Shown one piece after another: positions 10,423 through 21,679 of a stretch of DNA of 64,000 nt. A program made the position numbers and the translations under genes. The DNA comes from Megalobrama amblycephala. Lineage: Eukaryota > Chordata > Actinopteri > Cypriniformes > Xenocyprididae. The notes below the pieces were generated by a model that worked only from the letters and a program-made list of their open reading frames with translations, was not told where the DNA came from and did not search any database. The stretch covers positions 21,211,414 to 21,275,413 of the forward strand of contig NC_063052.1 of assembly GCF_018812025.1 (NCBI RefSeq), given 5' to 3'. Positions within the stretch are counted from its first letter, which is position 1. Each line of letters begins with the position of its first letter.

Positions 10423-10488
10423 TAGGGATGGGCGATATATCGCATGGGATTGTCACGCGCATTTCGTCAGTAAAGCCGGTTCCCTGAT
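10423..10488. mobile_element. hAT MITE, left 66 bp only
   Basis: Identical in position and sequence to the first 66 bp of the complete MITE at 29989-30331 (TAGGGATGGGCGATATATCG...). It is cut off at TTCCCTGAT, after which the host LINE resumes. No right end is present here. Confidence 0.85.
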
Positions 10489-11315
10489 CAATCGGGGAAC
10501 ACTTCTTAATCATGTCACATATTATAATTATCTGGGTCTCAATCTCAGCTTTTGGACAATTTAAGATGGCAATAAAAGATCTGACCGATAAGGCTTATTA
10601 CAGTATAATAAAATCACTGTTCAAATTTAACCCACCTATTAAACTGTGGCTGAAAATTTTAAATGGCATAATCAAACACATTCTTTTGTATTGCTGTGAA
10701 ATCTGGGGCCCCAAATTTAAATTAAACTATAAATCTTGGGATAAAAACCCCACTGACATTTTCCACCTCGTTTGAGTGTGCACAGTCTGAGTGTAGAGAC
10801 GGGTCGACACAAGCAGAGCTGGAGAGCCAGAGAACTCAGACTCTGTTCACACTACACTGCACTGACGGAGTCGTAGAGGATGAACTGCACTTCCTCACAC
10901 AGTGCAGCAAATATAACATTAGAGAAAATTATTTCACCCAAATTGCTCAAATTTTACCCAAAGTCCAGCAAGCAAGCCACATAGACAAACTCTGTTGTAT
11001 TTTGGGAGAAAAAGAGAAGTGTATCCACCTGGCAGCACAGTATGTGTCCTCCTGCCATATTATGAGAGACAAAGGCTGAACCCTCTTTTTTCATTTTTTC
11101 AGTCTCATCACTGCTTTCTGTAATTATTTACCTTGTATTTTACCACTTGTTGAGTTATGTGATAACATATGTACAATATAGCCATGTGTATGTTTTTTTT
11201 TTTTCCTTTTTATTTATCTATACCTGTATAACTTGTTACATGTTTATTGCTTTGGCAACATTGTGCTATCACACAGTCATACCAATAAAGCTGAATTGAA
11301 TTGAACTGAATTGAG
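10489..11315 (+). mobile_element. LINE (Nimb/I-like) fragment, part 3: C-terminus and 3' tail
   Basis: C-terminal domain of the same LINE as parts 1 and 2: LGLNLSAFGQFKMAIKDL, LWLKILNGIIKHILLYCCEI, then, after stops and a frameshift, DELHFLTQCSKYNIRENYF. This last block is the characteristic Cys-rich end of this LINE group. The 3' UTR runs to a tail of ATTGAA/TGAATTGAAT repeats (about 11290-11315) preceded by CCAATAAAG, which marks the true 3' end. The whole LINE therefore spans 4932-11315, with about 4.4 kb of later insertions inside it. Confidence 0.82.
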
Positions 11316-11339
11316 AACACAACCACAACACACAGGGAA

Positions 11340-11520
11340 ATGGCTAAACTTTCTGAAGTGTGGTTACATTTCACAAAACTAGAAGCAGACAACGCTATTT
11401 GCAATATGTCCATAACACGCTTACTCCAGTCCGTATATGATCTATGATCCGTGTTGCAAACGTTGTTAAACTCATTGCGGCATTCCAAGCAGAAACCAAG
11501 CAGTGCAGAACCATTTATGA
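11340..11520 (+). pseudogene. BED-finger-like fragment of a hAT transposase
   Basis: From the ATG at 11340 the frame reads MAKLSEVWLHFTKLEADNA, then ICNMS. The W-x-H-F spacing followed by A-x-C is the start of a BED zinc finger, found at the N-terminus of hAT transposases and ZBED proteins. The second Cys of the expected CxxC is Ser, and a TGA follows about 20 codons later, so the finger is broken. No catalytic domain follows. It could be a hAT relic or a processed piece of a ZBED gene; the hAT reading is more likely in this setting. Confidence 0.5.
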
Positions 11521-11727
11521 TTTTGTGGGAGCAATGAATAAAGATAAATTATATAAATCACATTTTCTCATTTTATTTGATTTATCCTATCATTGTAGTG
11601 AGTAGAATGAATAAATTTGGTCTAAATAATTTTTAAATACTATACTAGGGAAGGCTTACTACTAAATACTATACTAGTTTAGGCTTCTGCTAAATAGCAG
11701 ACTAACTAAACTAAATGGATTTTTATT

Positions 11728-11758
<31 letters not shown>

Positions 11759-12098
11759 ACCCACAACTAAAGGAGAGGGGTCTCTAACTCTGACACTTCC
11801 ACTATCAACATCTAAGCAACTTGGAAAGGAGGCGACTTCATCTGCATTAGGTAGGCCAATGTGTTTTTAACTTTTTGTAAAGCAGCCATTCATTATACAT
11901 TTTTAAATGTAGATGATATGATACATATAACTGTATGAAATGTGGAGTATATGTTAGATATATAGCCACCATAGACATTTAGAGGGACAAATCTCCCCAA
12001 AAATTTTAAATGGCCAAATTGTCCCTCAGTATTTGATATGATGCTTCTCTGCACTCTATTACATGCAGCTTTGTTTGTTATTTGGATGACAAAAAGTT
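11521..12098. other. Unassigned AT-rich sequence
   Basis: No gene seen. Contains a 22-bp T-run near 11730 and two imperfect copies of 'actaaatactatactag' around 11635-11690. Confidence 0.4.
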
Positions 12099-12751
12099 TT
12101 AAAGCAGACCTATTATGCCCCCATTTACAAGATGTAAAATAAGTCTCTGATGTCCCCAGAGTGTATATGTGAAGTTTTAGCTCAAAATACCCCACAGATT
12201 TTTTTTTTTTTATAACAAGTTAAAATTGCCACTTTTTGGGGTTGAGCAAAAATGCGCCGTTTCAGTGTGTGCCCTTTAAATGCAAATGAGCTGCTGTGCT
12301 CAGCCTAAGGCGGAGCTTCAAGAGCTCATTCTCCCCTGTCAGGATTCAGTCAGGACGCACTATAGTGTCAGAAATTGCGAATACATGCTGCGTGGAGATA
12401 GAACAGGTATAGTTTAGTTCAATTACGGTTATAACTTATATTGTCTTCTTGTATTTATCCACTATATTAGTACAAGCCAGTTTACTGATGAGATTTATAA
12501 CATTTATTGTACTTCACACAAAATATGAAGTGTCTGTCTTCACTATAGAAAATCACTGTAAGAGCTTAAAACAGTGCAAGTGTGCATTAAAATATTATCC
12601 ATAAACTCTCTCTCTCCCTTGCATTATCATCAAGATACACAGCGAAGTACACAGAAACACTCGTTACAACTAACAGTAAACAAATATATCAATCAATCAA
12701 TCAATTTATTTATTTCCACTGCATCTGTACATGTTTACACATACACATATA
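12099..12751. mobile_element. TTAA-target MITE, left half
   Basis: Starts TTAA (12099-12102) then AGCAGACCTATTATGCCCCC, the terminus of a widespread fish nonautonomous element whose complement appears at 28553-28577 (AATAATAGGTCCCCTTTAA). It continues through the purine-rich 'aggcggagcttcaagagct' region to a block with (ATCA)n near 12690. The right half seems to be displaced to 26846-28577 by later insertions. No transposase ORF. Confidence 0.65.
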
Positions 12752-13056
12752 CACTGCATTCCAAATTATTATGCAATTGACATATCAGTAAGATTTCAGT
12801 ACAATAAACATTCAGATTTTAGTTTTTCTAAGAAAATGTTTGTTTATTTATCCATGTCTTTTTCAATCTCAGACAAAATAATTTACCAGATCTATGGAAA
12901 CCCTACTTAGAGGTTGTTCCACATTATTAAGCAAGTCACAGTTCTCATGCAATATGGGGACAAAGAAAGATCTTTCTGAAGATGAAAAGCATGAAATGGT
13001 CCAATGTTGTGCAAAAGGCATGAAAACAACTAATATTACGTGAAACTGAATGGAGA
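12752..13056 (+). mobile_element. Tc1/mariner element, left part, interrupted
   Basis: Begins at a TA (12750-12751) with CACTGCATTCCAAATTATTA, the terminal repeat of a fish Tc1/mariner family. From about 12960 it encodes the transposase N-terminus (KKDLSEDEKHEMVQCCAKGM, partly shifted) with the first helix-turn-helix. The frame stops at 13056 because an LTR retrotransposon is inserted after GGAGA. The gene resumes at 24151. Confidence 0.8.
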
Positions 13057-14539
13057 TGTAACGTCTGGACCAATCAGCCACACAATTATTCATTGTATTT
13101 AATGATTTACCCATAAACTCACTCTCACTATCAAAGTTCTCTGAACTCATCCCCTAAAACTGTAACCAGCATCCCAATGTTGCTAGCACACAGGCCAACC
13201 TAGGTGTCCTGTTACAGTTATATGGTACTTTTATGATCCAGAAGAATTCTGGAGAGACTAGTGACTCATTCTTCCTGAGAAGGACAAATAAACTCTCTTA
13301 ATCCTATGTATTCTCTATATAACCACTTGGGAAATGTATAAACATGTATCCAATTTTCCCATCTCATGACTTTCCTTTTATAGGCTTTATTCTATGTATT
13401 AATTCTCTCTTTTGAACTATTTTGGTATTAATGTTCCATAGTTGCAAATGTATAGTTAACTGAGATCACATTGGCAGCATGTTTGGTATCTACGGACTCC
13501 AACTTTAATTTCCTATTTGGTAATTTATGTTACATGTTACTAACTCTGTGACATGTTAGAATTATAGGAAGCTAGAAGGTTATTCTCTCATTCATCCAAT
13601 CCAGTGTCTTATGCTAATATCTTGCTACAGAACAAAGACTCGTAAAACTTCCCTCTGAAAGGGGAACTCCTTATTGGCTCAGACACCTCAAGAGGGTGTG
13701 ACATCTTCACCCCTTATCTTCACTGATCACAAGGAACCCTCTCTCTTCCTGTTCGTCCTCCTCTTCTTTTTTTACTGACAAATGCTGATGTCAAGATGAT
13801 GCTGTAAGAAGCTAGAAGCTTCTAAGGAACCCCAAGCTTGTGCCAGGCCTCGGCCTAGACCTTCCATTCACCAAAGATCCTCTGAATCCAACTGGTTCTC
13901 TTTCATCAAGACAATATCAGCAAAGATTCAACGGAAACCTCCACAAATTGCATCAGGACAGTTTTAATTCAACTTGGAGAGACATGCAAGTATCAAACTT
14001 AGTCTCATTATCGGATACATTGAGTATCCTTACCCCTTATAAAGATGGGCCTGTTAAAACTACACTGATGGTTTGCTCAAGGCTGTTGATCTGCTGAAAT
14101 GTCCAACAATGCTGTAACCTCTTGCTTCCTGTACTCTGCTTTAGCTCTCTCTCTCTCTCTCTCTCTTTTGGTAAACTGTATGCATGTATGTGTGTGAATG
14201 TTAGAGTAGTTTAAGTGTTTAGTCTAGTTAATAAAGTCTTGTCCATGTCACACGTAAGGTTGTCCGTGTTTTGCGCTCATATACGGGAGTCCCTATTCAT
14301 GTCGGTCCTGACTACAGGCTTTTAGAAGAATAAGATTGTTATTTCCCACAACCTGGAAATGAACATTTCTTAGAATTAATAAACAATTAACACTGTGTGT
14401 TCATTGAACAACAGGTTAATTGATTGTAATATTAATTTTATTACATTAAGTTAATTTTATTAACTGATTAAAATATTAATAATTAATTATAACTAGTTAT
14501 GATTAATTATTCATATTTATTTTGAGCTAATTTGCTACA
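13057..14539 (+). repeat. 5' LTR
   Basis: 1483 bp, TGTAACG...GCTACA. It contains a (CT)n run near 14145-14165 and an AATAAAG word at 14230, probably the polyadenylation signal in R. It differs from the 3' LTR by about a dozen scattered substitutions and small indels, roughly 1 percent, so the insertion is young relative to the surrounding decay. Confidence 0.9.
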
Positions 14540-17500
14540 AATGGTGGAGAATGAAATGGGCATGAATAAACAAAGGTTATGAGCTTAAACCACTGTCAAC
14601 TTAAAAGTGTGCATTTGATAATTCCAGTCAGAATATGACAGACAATGCGCATTTTGGTCACTAATTGCTGGCTTGTTAGATGCTGATAAAGTGATAGCTT
14701 GAATTGATATCTCTACTGTAACTGAAAGAGTCTACTCTTGACACATTTTAGCATATGTTCAAATGGTATCAGTGTAAAGTTAATCTGATTTTAGCGAAGA
14801 AATCCTAATCTCAGTATTAGAGCGTAAGCCTGTGTTGACGAAGGATTCTCAGCTCAGCGGCATGTAAACTGTACCAGAATTGATTATTCTGCTTTGGTTG
14901 GAGAAATACCAATTGCAGTATTGCTTAACCTGTTTCTGATGAATGAATCTCAGTACAGTGTTATATAAATGTAGATTTGGGTAATGCTCCCCTTTTATAG
15001 TTAAGATTGATGTCATTCATCTAAACTTTGGCTGCATCTACAAGCATAGCTACCTCTTGACCAAAACTGTGTTTCACTCGCTGAAAGGAATATCAGTATA
15101 CCTGCACAAGACGGACTTAACTATATATGCTTAAACAAGCTTTGACTTACAGCAAACTGTGTAATGACTACGGGTGTGACTAGATCTCGTGGCACGAGAT
15201 CTCGCGAGACTAAACTGTGACGAGATTTCTCGTCGAGGCGAAAAGTAGTCTTGTGATGTTGCCATGACAGAGTGTTAGGATGATTAGGAAAGAATATGCC
15301 ACCGCTAAGTTTACATTATGCCTCCACTGTCGTTTTGCTTTGTATTTATAAAAAAAACAAAAAAAAAAACACATTTAATTCAGTCGGATAACGGTCTCCG
15401 CCCTCCATATTTACAGAGTAAGCGCGACCGTTGAAAGTGAAAGTAAACACGAGCGCGCATTCAAACGTGATTTCAATTCCCCGCATTTGACAGCGGCTCC
15501 CCGATGAATACAGTACAAATCATGTACAGTAAGGTCTGAAGAGACTGAAATCATACAGAAGAGAAGTCAGTCAGTTGAGTTAGTAGCAAAACCTTTTACA
15601 GTACTTGAGTATTGTTGTCTTTTACTGCAGATGATAATTCAGTCTCAGAAAGTAGAACTGAAATGACATTCATTACAAGATGATTAGTTAAAACATTTCA
15701 AATACACCTGCAGAATATTTTTTTTCTAGTCATGTATTTCGCCATCTTGTCTCGTCTCGTGAACTCAATCTCGAGTCTCGTCTCATCTCGTGAGATACCG
15801 GTCTCGTCACACCCCTAGTAATGACCCTTTAAACAAGTACAAGACGTTGTTTAAAGTAGAGAGATGAGTTTACATGAGTAAAATTTGCAAATGCCAAAAC
15901 ATATTTGCATTTTACTGAATGTAATATCAAGTTTTTGAAAATCTGAAAGTATAAGCGTCACATTTTAACAATCTGAGGTCTGAAAATGCGCCGGCGCGTT
16001 TTGCAGTTTTTTTTTTCACATTGCAGCAAAACAGACTTAAAATACTCCGTCATTTTTTGTCATAGAGACATAAGTAATATATCAATTGAAACTATAGAAT
16101 ATCTTCTTTTATTTGTATACACTCAGAGTAAAAACACAATGTTGTGCTTTTTGTAAAATAAAGAAAACTAACATGATGCGTGATTTCTCCTCTCCCTCTG
16201 AACGAAGTCCAATCTGATAGTTCTCAGAAAATGAACTGTAACTTAGTGAATACTAATCACAGAAAAATTAAACTTATGTCTAAAAAAACGTTAAGATGTC
16301 AGGTTTTAAATCATGTAAGTCAAATCGAAAACAAACCTTCTGTGTTTATGTAATCTGTATGAAAAGAGAGCCATGTCAGAAGTCCGTGATTCAGCTCATT
16401 ATCTGCTAATGCGGCCACGCCACAGAGCCAGCGCTATTCAGACGCAAATTCAGAGGCAATACATGCATTCATCGTCTCAATCGTGTATTTATTGTCTTGA
16501 AAAGTGTTTATCTGGATGTAAAAGTCATGGTTAGGGAGCTCCAGAAGACATGCAGTTAGTTCCTGTTTTCTTTTCTTCTATAGATTAATTTTAGATGAGT
16601 TTTTGTTTCTTTAGCGCCCTCCGGCTGCAGTATGAATTGGAAACTCCATTCATGGAATAGCCTCTTCTTCTTTTAGATGAATTTGTGGACTAAAATGCAC
16701 AGAGAGCGCCCTCTGACTTCAAGGATGAATTGAAAAATACCAGGGCTCATAGTAATGACAATGAATATTAAATAAATATAACTACTCTGTATAGAAAATT
16801 GACATAAGCATATGAGAATCCAATATTTCTCCAAAATGTGCATGCTTTTAAACTAAAAGCCTATATTCAGACTCTTTGCATCACAGAAATACATTATATT
16901 TTAAAGTATAATATAAAACCATTACTTTATATTGTAATAATATTTTTCTGTATGTTTCATATATCATGATGAGCTTGAGACATCACAGAGGGTTTTTTTT
17001 CACAGCCTACCTGACTGAAATGCCTCATTAATATGCAAGTCATTTCAGCTCATTACTATCCAATTCTTTTGTCTTCTCAGGTGAGAATGGCCCATTTTCA
17101 GTGGTGATTCACGCCTCCATGCATACTGTGTTTCTTGGCAAAAAGTGTCTTACAAAAACTAAATCAATATATTGTTTTATATGAAGGAGTAGGCAGCATA
17201 ATTTTTACATAATTTTGAAGCAAAAACTCTAGTTTACAACCTCCAATACCCAGAAGTCTTGTGAACACAGATTTACTATACTTTTTTTGGCCTTATTTCA
17301 GTGACTTAAGTTTTTTGTTTTTCAATAACCACGCATAAACATTATTCCTTCAAAAACACAAACATGTACATACATGTTCCTCACATATTATTGTAGCTTA
17401 GTTTGTGCTGAATACAGTGTAATGACACTTTTGTCATTTATATGTTTATGAACAACTGAAAAAAGCACAAATGTCAGGGCATGTCAAAACTTCTCCAGGC

Positions 17501-18346
17501 CCCAAATCAGCCTCAGACTCCAGAGGGTTAACTCTGTACGTAACTAGTTTGAAATGAGCAGACAGTCTTCATGAACTGTTTGAATTGCTGTGGTGTGCAT
17601 TGGTTCCCATGACAACGACTTGTCACAGGAAGTGCTAACTCATCACCTTGTGATGCCATGGTGTAAACAAACCAGGCTAGGTGGCTAATCTAACCCCACC
17701 TAGCAACCCTTCCGCTCAGGCTAAGCTAACTAATAGCTTCTACAGTTAACGGTTAGCATCATTTATGTGAAGCCTTTAACTACAGCTTGTGTGTGTGCAG
17801 TGTGAACTGATCTAAACCCATTCTGCTGTTTTAGTCACTTCTTTAAATCTTTTTATTGATTTTAATTACAATAGCAGTCAGCTATTAATTTTACTAGTAT
17901 TATTTCTTTCATCTTTGTGATTTACTTACATCTTCCTTTTTTTTCTTGTGTGGTTTAATTTCCCAATATAACCACAAGCAACTAGACATACTCTCCTTCT
18001 TGATTTTGTTTATTTACAACAGTTGCTTAAATTTTATGAGCCAGCTACAAAGTAATCTGAACAATTACTAGGGCATAATTTTGAGCACCACTAATAAGCA
18101 GAATCTAATAGGAAAGCTCTTCTCTTCCTCTCCCTTTTTCTTTCCTATTTTTGTTCAGAGGTCAAGCCTGTCGTGAGCCATCAGTAAGAAATACTAAGAA
18201 ATAATTTGACCACAAGAACCATCTTAAGTCATTTGTTAAACCTAGCTGTATTTTATACACCTGGCTGCTCACTGTGCCTTTAGCCCTAAATTCTGTTTGA
18301 TCTTGCAGTAGTCTCTTGCCCTTACTCTCACCACAAGCGTGCCTAA
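14540..18346 (+). other. Internal region of the LTR element, noncoding
   Basis: Directly after the LTR comes AATGGTGGAGAATGAAATGG, the expected place of the primer-binding site; I could not assign the tRNA. The rest has no long ORF. It carries a hAT MITE (15169-15817) and, just before the ORF, two pyrimidine-AG acceptor-like sites (about 18160 and 18308) with an intervening GTAAGA donor-like word at about 18187. It looks like genomic rather than retroviral coding DNA. Confidence 0.6.
15169..15817. mobile_element. hAT MITE inside the LTR element
   Basis: 649 bp, flanked by a perfect 8-bp target duplication GTAATGAC (15161-15168 and 15818-15825). Ends are TACGGGTGTGACTAGATCTC and its approximate inverse ending GTCTCGTCACACCCCTA. 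The terminal 60 bp at each side are rich in CTCGTG/TCTCG words. No transposase ORF. Confidence 0.92.
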
Positions 18347-19069
18347 ATGTTGCAGATGCTCAGCCTAACTGCCCAGATGGCAGACCAAAAGGACTGGCTA
18401 GGTGTCGTGAGGAACACCCTCCTAACCAGTGCTGCTGATCCATTACAGCACCAGAGCCAAAAGCAACTGGACAAAGATGGAAGAGAAGTAAAGGCAGATG
18501 ACTCAAACCAGAGGTATGATCACAATGATCTGACTGAAGTCAACTTCTTCCTGGCCCACATCCTCGCTGTTTTGAAACAGGAGGTGAACAACCTCAAACT
18601 CCAGATCACAGAGACTCACAAGGAGCTGATGCATGCTAAAAGCCACATAGACCAGCTAGAGATGGAGGCTCGGGACAGACACAAGGACCCTGACAGAATA
18701 GAGACACAGAAGAAAAGAGAACTGAGACTCTCTTACCTGCAGCAAACAGAACCACTGCAGGAGAAACATCTCACTTCACCGCATGGAGTCAGCAGAAGAA
18801 CCTCCCCCAGCCAAGCACAGAGGTACAGAGGGGGAAACCAAAGCCTTCTGCTTGACACCTTATCAGCCAATTTCCTGAAATCCTCTGCAGCTGCAGAAGG
18901 AGAAGGATTAATTCAGACAGACCCAGGTACCAGACTACCACAGGGAGAAGCCAGGGATGGGAGCATCCTCTCCCTGCAGACACAGCAGGATCTCCAACAG
19001 CAGGCAGCCCAAGGACAACTGGACACGCCTGCATCGGACCTGCAGGAGCTTCTAACGCTAGTAAGATAG
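18347..19069 (+). CDS. Coiled-coil protein of the LTR element, copy 1 (unknown function)
   Basis: 240-aa ORF; the ATG at 18347 is followed by a second in-frame ATG two codons on (MLQML). I do not recognise the family. Residues about 60-130 (from LTEVNFFLAHILAVLKQEVN through HIDQLEMEARDRHKDPDRIE) have heptad-spaced Leu/Ile and alternating charges, as in a coiled coil. The C-terminal third is rich in Gln, Ser and Gly. There is no signal peptide, membrane segment, CCHC zinc knuckle or protease motif. It sits where gag would end, about 250 bp before the polypurine tract. It could be a gag-like structural protein, a coding exon captured from a host gene, or a chance ORF. Near-perfect conservation in copy 2 reflects recent duplication, not selection. 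Confidence 0.5.
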   Translation: MLQMLSLTAQMADQKDWLGVVRNTLLTSAADPLQHQSQKQLDKDGREVKADDSNQRYDHNDLTEVNFFLAHILAVLKQEVNNLKLQITETHKELMHAKSHIDQLEMEARDRHKDPDRIETQKKRELRLSYLQQTEPLQEKHLTSPHGVSRRTSPSQAQRYRGGNQSLLLDTLSANFLKSSAAAEGEGLIQTDPGTRLPQGEARDGSILSLQTQQDLQQQAAQGQLDTPASDLQELLTLVR

Positions 19070-19315
19070 CTCCTTGAACAGTTCTTACCTGAGGAGTACT
19101 CAGCAGTACAAGCTTCTGACCACTCACACAACACCAGCTCAGAGACCTGAGCTTGTCTACTGTCTACATCAACCGCAATGGAACGACCACCACTTCAGGA
19201 GACACATACAACCAGAGCCCATCACAGCCTTCCAGCCTTGTGTGCCAGTGGTGTGTCTGATCTTTCTACACCTTCAACGTCGCTCGCTGTTGTCCATAGA
19301 AAGAACAACAACGAC

Positions 19316-19327
19316 CGAAAGGGGGGA
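19316..19327 (+). promoter_or_regulatory. Polypurine tract 1
   Basis: GAAAGGGGGGA directly before the LTR start TGTAACG; primes plus-strand DNA synthesis in LTR elements. Its position fixes the orientation of the element as +. Confidence 0.85.
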
Positions 19328-20229
19328 TGTAACGTCTGGACCAATCAGCCACACAATTATTCATTGTATTTAATGATTTACCCATAAACTCACTCTCACT
19401 ATCAAAGTTCTCTGAACTCATCCCCCTAAAACTGTAACCAGCATCCCAATGTTGCTAGCACACAGGCCAACCTAGGTGTCCTGTTACAGTTATATGGTAC
19501 TTTTATGATCCAGAAGAATTCTGGAGAGACTAGTGACTTATTCTTCCTGAGAAGGACAAATAAACTCTCTTAATCCTATGTATTCTCTATATAACCACTT
19601 GGGAAATGTATAAACATGTATCCAATTTTCCCATCTCATGACTTTCCTTTTATAGGCTTTATTCTATGTATTAATTCTCTCTTTTGAACTATTTTGGTAT
19701 TAATGTCCATAGTTGCAAATGTATAGTTAACTGAGATCACATTGCAGCATGTTTGGTATCTACGGACTCCAACTTTAATTTCCTATTTGGTAATTTATGT
19801 TACATGTTACTAACTCTGTGACATGTTAGAATTATAGGAAGCTAGAAGGTTATTCTCTCATTCATCCAATCCAGTGTCTTATGCTAATATCTTGCTACAG
19901 AACAAAGACTCGTAAAACTTCCCTCTGAAAGGGAACTCCTTATTGGCTCAGACACCTCAAGAGGGTGTGACATCTTCACCCCTTATATTCACTGATCACA
20001 TGGAACCCCCTCTCTTCCTGCTCGTCCTCCTCTTCTTCTTTTTTACTGACAAATGCTGATGTCAAGATGATGCTGTAAGAAGCTAGAAGCTTCTAAGGAA
20101 CCCCAAGCTTGTGCCAGGCCTCGGCCTAGACCTTCCATTCACCAAAGATCCTCTGAATCCAACTGGTTCTCTTTCATCAAGACAATATCAGCAAAGATTC
20201 AACGGAAACCTCCACAAATTGCATCAGGA
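19328..20229 (+). repeat. Middle LTR, truncated at 902 bp
   Basis: Starts as a normal LTR but stops after CATCAGGA, joining the internal sequence TTTTAAAGTATAAT otherwise found at 16899. It shares diagnostic bases with the 3' LTR rather than the 5' LTR (GTGACTTATTC, TTATATTCAC, ACATGGAACC), so it is a duplicate of the 3' LTR. It also has several one-base contractions of homopolymers (for example GGGG to GGG near 19930). Confidence 0.9.
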
Positions 20230-21679
20230 TTTTTAAAGTATAATATAAAACCATTACTTTATATTGTAATAATATTTTTCTGTATGTTTCATATATCATG
20301 ATGAGCTTGAGACATCACAGAGGGTTTTTTTTCACAGCCTACCTGACTGAAATGCCTCATTAATATGCAAGTCATTTCAGCTCATTACTATCCAATTCTT
20401 TTGTCTTCTCAGGTGAGAATGGCCCATTTTCAGTGGTGATTCACGCCTCCATGCATACTGTGTTTCTTGGCAAAAAGTGTCTTACAAAAACTAAATCAAT
20501 ATATTGTTTTATATGAAGGAGTAGGCAGCATAATTTTTACATAATTTTGAAGCAAAAACTCTAGTTTACAACCTCCAATACCCAGAAGTCTTGTGAACAC
20601 AGATTTACTATACTTTTTTTGGCCTTATTTCAGTGACTTAAGTTTTTTGTTTTTTCAATAACCACGCATAAACATTATTCCTTCAAAAACACAAACATGT
20701 ACATACATGTTCCTCACATATTATTGTAGCTTAGTTTGTGCTGAATACAGTGTAATGACACTTTTGTCATTTATATGTTTATGAACAACTGAAAAAAGCA
20801 CAAATGTCAGGGCATGTCAAAACTTCTCCAGGCCCCAAATCAGCCTCAGACTCCAGAGGGTTAACTCTGTACGTAACTAGTTTGAAATGAGCAGACAGTC
20901 TTCATGAACTGTTTGAATTGCTGTGGTGTGCATTGGTTCCCATGACAACGACTTGTCACAGGAAGTGCTAACTCATCACCTTGTGATGCCATGGTGTAAA
21001 CAAACCAGGCTAGGTGGCTAATCTAACCCCACCTAGCAACCCTTCCGCTCAGGCTAAGCTAACTAATAGCTTCTACAGTTAACGGTTAGCATCATTTATG
21101 TGAAGCCTTTAACTACAGCTTGTGTGTGTGCAGTGTGAACTGATCTAAACCCATTCTGCTGTTTTAGTCACTTCTTTAAATCTTTTTATTGATTTTAATT
21201 ATAATAGCAGTCAGCTATTAATTTTTTACTAGTATTATTTCTTTCATCTTTGTGATTTACTTACATCTTCCCTTTTTTCTTGTGTGGTTTAATTTCCCAA
21301 TATAACCACAAGCAACTAGACATACTCTCCTTCTTGATTTTGTTTATTTACAACAGTTGCTTAAATTTTATGAGCCAGCTACAAAGTAATCTGAACAATT
21401 ACTAGGCATAATTTTGAGCACCACTAATAAGCAGAATCTAATAGGAAAGCTCTTCTCTTCCTCTCCCTTTTTCTTTCCTATTTTTGTTCAGAGGTCAAGC
21501 CTGTCGTGAGCCATCAGTAAGAAATACTAAGAAATAATTTGACCACAAGAACCATCTTAAGTCATTTGTTAAACCTAGCTGTATTTTATACACCTGGCTG
21601 CTCACTGTGCCTTTAGCCCTAAATTCTGTTTGATCTTGCAGTAGTCTCTTGCCCTTACTCTCACCACAAGCGTGCCTAA

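Noticed and set aside
13840..14097. 85-aa ORF in the LTR (also 23449-23706)
   Set aside because: Lies within the LTR and has no recognisable domain; the repeat at 23449 is simply the other LTR.
18789..19134. Minus-strand ORFs of 112 and 73 aa, and their copies at 22241-22468
   Set aside because: Antisense shadows of the coiled-coil ORF.
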